Shown in pieces: positions 1 through 6,026 of a DNA stretch of 6,189 nt. Within the stretch, counting starts at the first letter, position 1, and the number at the start of each line of letters is the position of its first letter. Below the pieces are notes generated by a model. That model saw only the letters and a list, made by a program, of their open reading frames with translations, was not told the DNA's origin and made no database searches. The position numbers were made by a program, and so were the translations under genes. Origin of the DNA: Hyphomicrobiales bacterium (lineage in GTDB: Bacteria > Pseudomonadota > Alphaproteobacteria > Rhizobiales > Devosiaceae); contig JALWTJ010000244.1 of NCBI GenBank assembly GCA_027082895.1, forward strand, positions 1-6,189, written 5' to 3'.

Positions 1-972
1 GCACAGCAGCAGGATCAGGGCGCCCTTGGAGCCGATGATGACCAGCAGGGGCAGGGCAAGGAAAACGAACCAGGTGCGCCGGGAGAACAACATGAAGGTG
101 GAAATGACCGACAGGGCATAGGCGTAGGAAATGGGATGGATGTTGGGGCCGCTCAGACGGAAAACCCGGGGGAACCACTGGTCGAAAATGGCCATGTTGA
201 GGAAAGGCACCCGCATGGTGTCCTCAAGGGAACGCAGGACAAATCCGGTCCGGGCGAGTATCCGGTCCCAGTACCCGCTTTCGATCTGGCCGGAAAGACG
301 CAGCCGGAAATAGTCATCGCCGTTGAACAGGGAGAGGAAATCGAAGGTGAAGAACAGCTCGCAATAGCCATAGATGGCGGCGGCAACCCCCAGCCACAGC
401 AGCACCCTGTCCAGCCGCACGCGGCCGCTAGACGCCGCAATGATGCCGATGCCCAGGCAGGAAAGGGGGGTAAGGGTGTTGCGGAAATAGATGAGGGCAT
501 CCTTCATGTTGCCGCGGGCGGCACCAAGGGCCAGGTAGAGGGTTACGATTGCCATGACCGCGATCAGCAGGCGTATCCAGTGGCGGGCCGGGGCGCTCAG
601 GCGCTCCGGGTGCAGCAATGCAGCAAGACCAAAGGCACCGGTGGCCGTCAGAAGGATGACGAAATTGGCGCCGCGGACCGTGTCAAAGGCAGCATCGTTC
701 TGCATCAGGGGAATGAAGAGGGAGATGATCATGTTCTGAAACATGAAGGAGATGGCGAGCAGAACGGGAGTGGCGGAGGGCAGCATGATGGCAAGCAGCA
801 GTGTCAGGGCGAAGGTCAGCCCGATGCCCGCCGGGGTGGCGATGACGAAGGCGGCTATGGACAGGACCAGCACCAGCAGGGCGGCGGCAAGATGGGTGAG
901 GGCGGACAGGGTTGCTGCGGGCAGCTGGAAGCCGCGCATTTCCCTTGCCGGAGGTAAAACAGCGCTACGCAT
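1..972 (-). CDS. Wzy/O-antigen-ligase-like polysaccharide polymerase (3' truncated by window edge)
   Basis: This reading frame has no stop from the ATG at 972 to the window edge, giving 324 residues; the C-terminus lies outside. The start is set by a GGAGG at 981-985, 8 nt upstream, and it overlaps the flippase stop by 8 bp. The protein is very hydrophobic, with likely membrane segments near residues 25-46, 47-64, 67-88, 103-119, 133-149, 167-181, 189-208, 281-296 and 301-324. A hydrophilic loop (about 205-280) rich in aromatic and charged residues ends in RLSGPNIHPISYAYAL. It is followed by a SKGALILLL segment resembling the S-(K/R)-G membrane motif of Wzy/WaaL-like proteins. Position directly after a Wzx-like gene supports the role of polymerising lipid-linked repeat units at the periplasmic face of the inner membrane. 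The family assignment rests on topology, these short motifs and context; an O-antigen-ligase-type enzyme is the main alternative. Confidence 0.72.
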   Translation of the reverse strand, partial: MRSAVLPPAREMRGFQLPAATLSALTHLAAALLVLVLSIAAFVIATPAGIGLTFALTLLLAIMLPSATPVLLAISFMFQNMIISLFIPLMQNDAAFDTVRGANFVILLTATGAFGLAALLHPERLSAPARHWIRLLIAVMAIVTLYLALGAARGNMKDALIYFRNTLTPLSCLGIGIIAASSGRVRLDRVLLWLGVAAAIYGYCELFFTFDFLSLFNGDDYFRLRLSGQIESGYWDRILARTGFVLRSLEDTMRVPFLNMAIFDQWFPRVFRLSGPNIHPISYAYALSVISTFMLFSRRTWFVFLALPLLVIIGSKGALILLLC

Positions 973-2404
973 CCTTGTGCCCTCCGGTCAGGGAGGTGGC
1001 GGGTGAAGCGGAAAGCGGCCCGGCGTTCCGGGTGCGGGGCGGGGCGGGGTTGCGCCGGGTTCCTCTGGCAGCGCGGGGGGACGTTGATTGGGCACTGGCC
1101 ATCAGTTTGCGGTAGCGCTGGTGCAGCATGGGAAGGGTGATGAGGCGGGAAATGACCAGCGAGGCCAGGGCACTGGTGGCATTGATCTGGCCGGGGAACC
1201 AGGATCCGAGCAGGATTGCGATGCCGATCAGCAGGGAAATCATGTGGGTGCGCATGAGGAATTTCGTGTCGCGCAGGATGGACAGACCCATGTCCAGTGG
1301 GGTGCCATAGATCATGGGCAGGAACAGAAGAACCCGCAGTTGCAGTTCGAACGTGGCGTGGGCGTATTTTTCGGAATAGACCAGCGAGAGAAAGAATTCC
1401 GGGAACAGGAGCAGAAGGGCCATGGGGATGGACGTCAGCAGGACGGATGCCAGCCAGATTTCCGAAATGACCTTTTTCAGACCCCGGCTGCCCTGCAGGT
1501 CGTAGGCGCGGACCGCCTTGGAGAAATCCACGGCCAGAAGGGTGGAAATCATGATGGTGATGGGGCGGACCATGGTGCGGGTGATGGAGAAGATGGCCAC
1601 GGCGGCGGGGGTGGACAGGACCGAAAGGATGACCAGGGCGGCCACATAGGAAAGCTGCCAGACCGAGCCGGCGGCGCCCAGTTGAAAGATCAACTGGTGT
1701 TCGCGCCGGATACGGTGCCACATGTTGCGGTCGAAACGGGCATCGGCGGCAATGGTGATGGTGAACAGGATGGCGGGCACACCATAGGCAATGGTGATGA
1801 TCAGAACGCCCCAGAACGGGGTGACCAGATCCACATTCACCACCACCACGAGCAGGGCGAGAATATAGCTCAGGCCATAGGACAGGGTCTGGATGATCAG
1901 GGACTTGCGGTCGCGGCGATGGTAGTGCACCCGGCGGGCAAACATGAAAAGCATGCCGACAAATGTCAGGGGGGCGGCATACATCATTCCGGTGGCAAAT
2001 TCGGGAACGAAGGGGAGCAGGATGAAACCGGCCACAAGCAGAAGCAGGGGAACAAGCATGGCCAGCGCCAGGTTGAAGGCAAGCCACGCGCCGAATTCAT
2101 GGGGGTCGTCCCGCGGGCTGGGGCACGACATGATGAAAGGCGAAAGGACGGAGGAATGCTGAACCATTTCCATGACCAGCCAGATGCCCATGGCAATGGC
2201 AAGGATACCGAAATCGTCAATGCTCATCAGGCGGGAAAGGAAGATCAGCCCCACCATGGAAACGATGGATGCCAGAACCTGTTCGGTGCCCCCGGCGATC
2301 CTGTCCCGGTGGCGGCGCATGAAGGACAGGGCCTGGGCGAAGGTGAGCCGGGATTTCAGGCGGGCCAGACGTGTCGGAATGCTTGTTGCGTAGAACCGGG
2401 TCAT
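965..2404 (-). CDS. Wzx-type polysaccharide repeat-unit flippase (MATE/MOP-like, oligosaccharide translocase)
   Basis: The 479-residue protein has about 12 to 13 predicted membrane segments (around 42-60, 64-82, 107-132, 138-157, 169-192, 196-217, 245-262, 266-290, 314-335, 352-372, 384-402 and 408-428). Length and layout fit Wzx/RfbX-type exporters of the MOP superfamily. Near the N-terminus a G-TEQVLASIVSMVG stretch followed by an SRLMS-DDFG-LA stretch matches the usual first-helix pattern of these flippases. It is inferred to move undecaprenyl-diphosphate-linked oligosaccharides from the cytoplasmic to the periplasmic leaflet. The start overlaps the GH5 stop in an ATGA and has GGAGG at 2409-2413, only 4 nt upstream. 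Residues 431-479 form a Pro/Arg/Ser/Ala-rich, non-membrane tail that most flippases lack. The substrate cannot be read from the sequence. Confidence 0.88.
   Translation of the reverse strand: MTRFYATSIPTRLARLKSRLTFAQALSFMRRHRDRIAGGTEQVLASIVSMVGLIFLSRLMSIDDFGILAIAMGIWLVMEMVQHSSVLSPFIMSCPSPRDDPHEFGAWLAFNLALAMLVPLLLLVAGFILLPFVPEFATGMMYAAPLTFVGMLFMFARRVHYHRRDRKSLIIQTLSYGLSYILALLVVVVNVDLVTPFWGVLIITIAYGVPAILFTITIAADARFDRNMWHRIRREHQLIFQLGAAGSVWQLSYVAALVILSVLSTPAAVAIFSITRTMVRPITIMISTLLAVDFSKAVRAYDLQGSRGLKKVISEIWLASVLLTSIPMALLLLFPEFFLSLVYSEKYAHATFELQLRVLLFLPMIYGTPLDMGLSILRDTKFLMRTHMISLLIGIAILLGSWFPGQINATSALASLVISRLITLPMLHQRYRKLMASAQSTSPRAARGTRRNPAPPRTRNAGPLSASPATSLTGGHKDA
981..985 (-). promoter_or_regulatory. 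Ribosome binding site of the polymerase-like gene
   Basis: GGAGG on the minus strand lies 8 nt before the ATG at 972, an optimal spacing. It lies within the last codons of the flippase gene and supports the start that overlaps the flippase stop. Confidence 0.75.
1030..1049 (+). other. Potential G-quadruplex motif on the template strand
   Basis: Four G runs (1030-1032, 1036-1039, 1041-1044, 1046-1049) are separated by loops of 3, 1 and 1 nt, fitting the common G3+N1-7 rule. The motif is on the strand used as template for the operon and lies in the part of the flippase gene that encodes its Pro/Arg-rich tail, about 60-80 bp before the polymerase start. Whether it folds or matters is unknown. 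Confidence 0.5.
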
Positions 2405-3537
2405 GCTGCCTCCGTTTGTTCAAACAGGGCATCAATGATGTCGGTATCGATCCTTTCCGGCGCTGTCCGGCTGTCCAGAAAGCCGAAACCGCGGTCCATT
2501 TCCCAATAGGTCCACCCGATATTGCTGGCTTCCGCGGCCCGGCGCACGGCACGGGTCCAGCGGGCACGGCTGGCCGTATCCGTGCAGAATTTGAGGGTGG
2601 CAAATTCGTTCAGGATAACGGGGGTGCCGGTGGTCCGTGCCCATTCGCCCAGAAGGGCGAAGTCCTGTCGGATCTGCGCGCCGTTCCAGCCATTGCCAAA
2701 GGCCTGTTTCATGCGGCGGGCCGTCTCCGGGTCCATTTCTCCAAGGGCGGCAATGATTTCTGGCGATTCGGGAGTGGCGGGAAAGGGCAAATCGTGCAGG
2801 GCCGGGTTTGCCGGTTCCCCCCAGGTTTGGCACTGGTGGGTGAAAGCCAGGGGGCTGTAATAGTGCACGGCGGCAATGGCATTGGCATCGGCAAGGGGCG
2901 GGCTGGAGATGGTTTCGGAGATGGTCTGGTACCTGTTGGCGCCCCAGATCAGCGTGTGCTCCGGGCAGTTGTTCCGAATGGTGGCCGCCAGCCGGTCACG
3001 CAAGGGCAGCCATCTGTCCTGCCACAGGGGAGGTTCATTGAGCAGTTCGAAAAACACCCTGTCGCTTGCGGTATCGGCGGCAATCCGCGAGATGATGTCC
3101 CAGGCCATGTTCAGGGCATTTTCGGATTTAGGATCGCTTTCAAGAGCGGTACCGATGGCCCCTGAGGGATGCATGTCAAGGGTGAGGGAAAAACCGAAGG
3201 AACTGATCCGCTTGATGGCCGCACGCAGCCGTGCCCGCGCATCAGCGGGGCTGGACGTGTTGCCGAGGAACGGATCCGGATCCATGGGAAGCCGGATATG
3301 TTCAAATCCCAGATCGGCCAGCAGCTGGAGCACTTGTGAAGATGGCGGGCGTCCGCTGCCGTCGGGCTGGTCCAGCCACAGGGGAATATTGATGCCACGG
3401 TCGGGCACGGACAAGGGAGAATCGGGGTGGGTGCCCGTTTTGGCGCCCGGCGCGTTCCGGGTCGCCAGAGACAGGGCGGCGGTGGACAGCAGGGTCACGA
3501 GGGAACGGCGGGAAAGGAGGGGCGCATCAAAAGGCAT
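2401..3537 (-). CDS. Exported glycoside hydrolase family 5 (cellulase-like) protein with twin-arginine signal
   Basis: From the ATG at 3537 this is 378 residues, a normal size for a single-domain GH5 (beta/alpha)8 enzyme. An N-terminal signal has SRRSLV at residues 9-14 (twin Arg 10-11) followed by a hydrophobic run to about residue 25, so export by Tat is likely; the mature enzyme would be periplasmic or secreted. GH5 hallmarks are present: HIRLPMD near 80-86, DMHP with His123, the acid/base Glu168 in LLNEP, a His-Tyr pair at 225-226, the nucleophile Glu311 in VILNEF, and the late barrel Trp345 in TYWEMD. It should hydrolyse beta-linked glucan or mannan-type backbones with retention of configuration. 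The start overlaps the upstream transferase gene by 11 bp; an in-frame TTG at 3543 is an alternative start, but AAAGG lies about 9 nt before the ATG and too close to the TTG. In this operon it probably trims or clears the polysaccharide; the true substrate is unknown. Confidence 0.9.
   Translation of the reverse strand: MPFDAPLLSRRSLVTLLSTAALSLATRNAPGAKTGTHPDSPLSVPDRGINIPLWLDQPDGSGRPPSSQVLQLLADLGFEHIRLPMDPDPFLGNTSSPADARARLRAAIKRISSFGFSLTLDMHPSGAIGTALESDPKSENALNMAWDIISRIAADTASDRVFFELLNEPPLWQDRWLPLRDRLAATIRNNCPEHTLIWGANRYQTISETISSPPLADANAIAAVHYYSPLAFTHQCQTWGEPANPALHDLPFPATPESPEIIAALGEMDPETARRMKQAFGNGWNGAQIRQDFALLGEWARTTGTPVILNEFATLKFCTDTASRARWTRAVRRAAEASNIGWTYWEMDRGFGFLDSRTAPERIDTDIIDALFEQTEAA
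2409..2413 (-). promoter_or_regulatory. Ribosome binding site of the flippase gene
   Basis: GGAGG on the minus strand sits only 4 nt before the ATG at 2404, a shorter spacing than usual. Because that ATG overlaps the GH5 stop as ATGA, re-initiation by ribosomes finishing the GH5 gene probably contributes. Confidence 0.6.
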
Positions 3538-5047
3538 TGGCAAATGCCTTTGGTGAGAAGAAGGTGAAGAACAGGATTTTCAGGTCCAGGGCAAAGGACC
3601 AGTTGCGGATATATTGCAGGTCGTGTTCGATGCGCGCCTGCATGGTTTTTGTATCATTGGCTGCGCCGCGCAATCCGTTGACCTGCGCCCAGCCGGTAAT
3701 GCCGGGCTTGACGTGGTGGCGGCTGGCATACCAGGCAATGCGGGTCATGAATTCATTGTTGTGGGCAATGGCGTGGGGGCGGGGTCCGACCAGGCTCATG
3801 GAGCCTGCCAGCACGTTGAGGAGTTGGGGAAGTTCATCAAGATTGGTGCGGCGGAGGAAGGCGCCGACACGGGTCAGCCGGGCGTCGTTGCGCCGGGTCT
3901 GTTGAAAGGTTTGCGTTCCCTTTTCGGGCGTGCCGTGCATGGTGCGGAACTTGTAGATGTGAAATGGGCGTTCATTGAAACCGTTGCGCAACTGGCGGAA
4001 GATCGGGGCGCCGGGGGTTTCAAGGCGAATGGCAACCGCAATCAGCAGCATCAGGGGGGACAGAATGATCAGACCTGTTGCTGACAGGGCAATGTCAAAC
4101 AGGCGTTTTGCCAGTCGTGACAGGGGAGGCATCGGCCGCCGGGCGAGCCGGATGCCGCACAGGCCGGAGTCCGGGTCGTTCAGAACATCGGAAAGGCCGG
4201 GCTGGCCACCCAGTCCGGATGTGAGAAAGTCCATGTCCGGGTCCGGTGCCAGATAAAGGGCCGCGGGAAGGGCGCTCAGGGTGTCCAGAACGGATCGGAT
4301 CTGTTCCTTTCCGGACCAGGGCAGGGCAAGGACCACATCTTCCAGCTGGATCCGGCGCAGATATGGCACGGCCCCGGACAGGTCGTTGAAGGTGCACAGG
4401 GACTGGCTGTCGTTGATCCAGAGTTCATACCGGGGTTCGCGGGTGGGGGAGCGGATGATCAGGGTGGCTACGACCCGGATGCCGCGGGCCCACAGTTTGT
4501 GTTTGCAGAAATAGTCTGTCACATCCTGCCGGGAGCCCACCAGCACGATTTGACGGGCGACAAAGCGGGCGGTTTTAGCGGCCTGGGACAGCAAAAGTGC
4601 GGTCAGGCGGCGCAGGGCGAGAAGAACCAGATAGCCGGTGCCGCCGAAAACCAGCAGGGCGCCGCGGGATTGCTGGGCCGTGTTCTTGGACAGGAAGGAC
4701 AGGATAAGGACCAGCGCCAGGGTCAGCAGCCAGTCCCTGAGCATGTTGGTGGCAAGAGGTGTGCGGGTTATGAGCCGGGCCGCACCGTATCCGGAGGATA
4801 TGGACTGGAGAAGGATGAACATGCAGGCAACGACGATGCCGTTGCCCAGCCACAGGTCCGAGGCCGGTTCGCCCAGCACCAGGGCATGGTAGAGCCAGTC
4901 GGAAAAGAGAGATGCCAGAACAAGCCCGCAGAACTCGAACAGGGGAAGCAGCAGGGTGACGGGCAGGCGTTCCCGGCCCACTTCCTCGGCACCTGCCATG
5001 GAAATGACTTCGGTCATTTTTGCGGGCTTGTGGAGTGTGACACCCAT
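3527..5047 (-). CDS. Undecaprenyl-phosphate hexose-1-phosphate transferase (WcaJ/GumD/PssY-type priming enzyme)
   Basis: This 506-residue protein has the full architecture of a long polyprenyl-phosphate sugar-1-phosphate transferase. Four hydrophobic segments lie at about 30-48, 66-84, 104-120 and 133-152. A Rossmann-like cytosolic domain (about 165-270) follows, starting at RQIVLVGSR. After it come a membrane hairpin (about 317-340) and the C-terminal catalytic domain. Catalytic-domain motifs are intact: FRQLRNG (350-356), KFRTM (366-370), the NLDELPQLLNVL segment with Asp404-Glu405, SLVGPRP (418-424) and KPGITGWAQV (447-456). Known family members transfer glucose-1-phosphate (or galactose-1-phosphate) from the UDP-sugar to undecaprenyl phosphate, the first step of repeat-unit assembly; the sugar here is inferred. 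The ATG at 5047 was chosen over an in-frame start at 5161 because GGGAGG at 5058-5063 precedes it by 10 nt and the longer form would overlap the previous gene with non-family sequence. It lies 2 nt after the PssE-like stop codon. Confidence 0.93.
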   Translation of the reverse strand: MGVTLHKPAKMTEVISMAGAEEVGRERLPVTLLLPLFEFCGLVLASLFSDWLYHALVLGEPASDLWLGNGIVVACMFILLQSISSGYGAARLITRTPLATNMLRDWLLTLALVLILSFLSKNTAQQSRGALLVFGGTGYLVLLALRRLTALLLSQAAKTARFVARQIVLVGSRQDVTDYFCKHKLWARGIRVVATLIIRSPTREPRYELWINDSQSLCTFNDLSGAVPYLRRIQLEDVVLALPWSGKEQIRSVLDTLSALPAALYLAPDPDMDFLTSGLGGQPGLSDVLNDPDSGLCGIRLARRPMPPLSRLAKRLFDIALSATGLIILSPLMLLIAVAIRLETPGAPIFRQLRNGFNERPFHIYKFRTMHGTPEKGTQTFQQTRRNDARLTRVGAFLRRTNLDELPQLLNVLAGSMSLVGPRPHAIAHNNEFMTRIAWYASRHHVKPGITGWAQVNGLRGAANDTKTMQARIEHDLQYIRNWSFALDLKILFFTFFSPKAFANAF

Positions 5048-5049
5048 TC

Positions 5050-5547
5050 CTAGCGCGCCTCCCGGATGGTTTTCAGGAGCCGCGTCAGAGAGTCGGACTG
5101 TCCGGACTGTCCGGACTGACTGGAACGGATGGCCTGTCTCTTTCGGGCATCGGGTGTACAAATCAGGGATTGCAAGTGTGTTTCATCCTGGGCGATGGTG
5201 ATGAAATCATCTGACTTGAGATGCCGGGCCAGGGTGATCTGGTCGATCCCGGTTTCTTCACCGAAAATGGGCAGGCGGGGAAGGGCCAGAACGGGCAGGG
5301 CCCGTTCACTTGCCGGCAGCAGCAGTTCCACACTCAGATCACAGATCAGGAGGCTCGCCCGGTCGAACTTCCGGTTCTGCCGGGAGATGGAATAGAAATT
5401 CCGGACATAATCCATGTTCCGGGGGATGAATGTCGTGTTCCCGATCTGGGCAAATATCTCGCTGGCCGGATTTTTCCATGCCCACTGGTCCACCGCCCGG
5501 ACAAGTCGGTTGAAGGGGGCCCGGGTTCCCACGCAGAGCAGAATCAT
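5050..5547 (-). CDS. Alg13/PssE-like glycosyltransferase subunit with degenerate donor-binding motif
   Basis: The 165-residue protein starts with MILLCVGTRAPFNRLVRAVD and continues with FAQIGNT (32-38), matching the first strand and loop of PssE/EpsF/Alg13-type proteins (GT28 C-terminal fold). In this family it pairs with an Alg14/PssD-like membrane subunit, supplies the nucleotide-sugar site and adds the second sugar (glucuronate in PssDE, GlcNAc in Alg13/14). The match continues through LALPRLPIFGE (87-97). However, the usual HAG-x-G-T segment reads DLSVEL (70-75), and the usual EHRNDHQ-like segment reads EETGIDQ (97-103). The substitutions keep length and frame, so this is not a frameshift. 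The C-terminal tail carries SGQSGQS from a 9-bp tandem repeat. The start overlaps the preceding stop in an ATGA, with only a weak ribosome site, suggesting coupled translation. Membership is fairly sure; catalytic competence is doubtful. Confidence 0.8.
   Translation of the reverse strand: MILLCVGTRAPFNRLVRAVDQWAWKNPASEIFAQIGNTTFIPRNMDYVRNFYSISRQNRKFDRASLLICDLSVELLLPASERALPVLALPRLPIFGEETGIDQITLARHLKSDDFITIAQDETHLQSLICTPDARKRQAIRSSQSGQSGQSDSLTRLLKTIREAR
5058..5063 (-). promoter_or_regulatory. Ribosome binding site of the priming transferase gene
   Basis: The minus strand reads GGGAGG, 10 nt before the ATG at 5047. It lies within the last codons of the PssE-like gene. It decides the start at 5047 and argues against the 38-residue N-terminal extension from 5161. 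Confidence 0.7.
5093..5118. repeat. Nine-bp tandem repeat with palindromic unit inside the PssE-like gene
   Basis: The plus strand has two exact TCCGGACTG units (5101-5109 and 5110-5118) preceded by a partial unit, TCGGACTG (5093-5100). Positions 5101-5115 also form an inverted repeat with 7-bp arms and a single central base. On the coding strand the array gives SGQSGQS near the C-terminus of the PssE-like protein. Nine bases is a multiple of three, so a gain or loss of units would keep the frame. Confidence 0.85.
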
Positions 5548-6026
5548 AGCAGCTTGCCCCCATATTCAGGGCCTTCCGGCCGTGTCAGGTGGGGCCACTG
5601 GGTGAGCCAGACCTTGGCAAAAAGGCCTGCCATGCGCCCGGAAAGTGAAATTTCCTGCGAGTTGGCCAGGCTTTCAACCCAGATGGTGCGGGCGCCGGCA
5701 AGGCGGCCCAGCATGATGGCGAGGGCACCGGGTGCGCCGCCGGTCGATATGACCCAGCCCGGCCGCACGCGCAGAAAAATGATACTGATCTGGAGCAGGC
5801 AGAAGGGCAGCTTCCAGATGGAGTAAAGCGAAAAGTCGGTGACACTCCACAGGTTATGGGCCGGGGACTTGTGGGCCGGATTTGCCGCAGGCGTGGCAAA
5901 ATGAATGGTGGCATCTTCAAATGCACGTGTCAGTCTGTTCAATTCGACCCAGCAGTTGCCGGCCGAGGCGATGGCCAGAACGCGGGTTCCGGAGGCATCT
6001 GTTCGGGAGGCGTCATGTGCGGGCAT
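5544..6026 (-). CDS. Alg14/PssD-like glycosyltransferase membrane subunit with altered glycine-rich loop
   Basis: The 160-residue protein matches the PssD/EpsE/Alg14 family almost throughout. After a short extension comes a first strand, VLAIASAGNCWVEL (16-29). A hydrophobic membrane-association segment (about 68-86) precedes RVRPGWVISTGGAPG (86-100). Then come TIWVESLANSQEISLSGR (114-131) and WLTQWPHL (140-147), which are strongly conserved in bacterial members. Such proteins hold the partner at the inner membrane and bind the lipid-linked acceptor. The family loop normally reads S-G/A-G-G-H-W-x-Q-L; here Gly and His are replaced by Asn24 and Cys25, and Gln by Glu28. Translation starts at the ATG at 6026, supported by AAGGAGG at 6037-6043, and it overlaps the end of the upstream reading frame by 14 bp. 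The immediately downstream PssE-like gene is its presumed obligate partner. The sugar transferred is unknown. Confidence 0.85.
   Translation of the reverse strand: MPAHDASRTDASGTRVLAIASAGNCWVELNRLTRAFEDATIHFATPAANPAHKSPAHNLWSVTDFSLYSIWKLPFCLLQISIIFLRVRPGWVISTGGAPGALAIMLGRLAGARTIWVESLANSQEISLSGRMAGLFAKVWLTQWPHLTRPEGPEYGGKLL

Noticed and set aside
420..432. NotI-like GCGGCCGC followed by CTAGA, suggestive of a cloning junction
   Set aside because: The reading frame of the polymerase-like gene runs through it without a break and no vector sequence flanks it, so it is a chance site in GC-rich DNA.
136..957. Plus-strand open frame of 273 codons opposite the polymerase-like gene
   Set aside because: Same Gln/Gly/Asp/His-rich mirror of a membrane-protein gene; the minus strand gives a coherent multi-spanning protein over the whole region.
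855..2087. Minus-strand open frame of 410 codons overlapping the flippase in another frame
   Set aside because: The product is rich in Pro, His and Arg, typical of an off-frame in GC-rich DNA, and it crosses the start of the polymerase-like gene without any family feature.
1088..2509. Plus-strand open frame of 473 codons opposite the flippase gene
   Set aside because: Its product is rich in Gly, Gln, His, Asp and Glu, as expected when codons for hydrophobic membrane residues (CTG, ATC, ATG, GTC) are read on the opposite strand. It has no domain pattern, and the flippase on the minus strand is clear.
2371..3165. Plus-strand open frame of 264 codons opposite the GH5 gene
   Set aside because: Gly-rich with no recognisable domain; the minus strand encodes a GH5 protein with both catalytic glutamates in place.
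3538..3543. TTG start for the GH5 gene, two codons upstream
   Set aside because: The ATG at 3537 is better spaced from the only AAAGG upstream; the TTG would place it only a few bases away. The difference is two residues and does not affect the signal.
5048..5161. 38-residue N-terminal extension of the priming transferase
   Set aside because: It lies entirely in the PssE-like gene, contains a VRTVRTVR artefact of the 9-bp repeat, and a good ribosome site supports the start at 5047.
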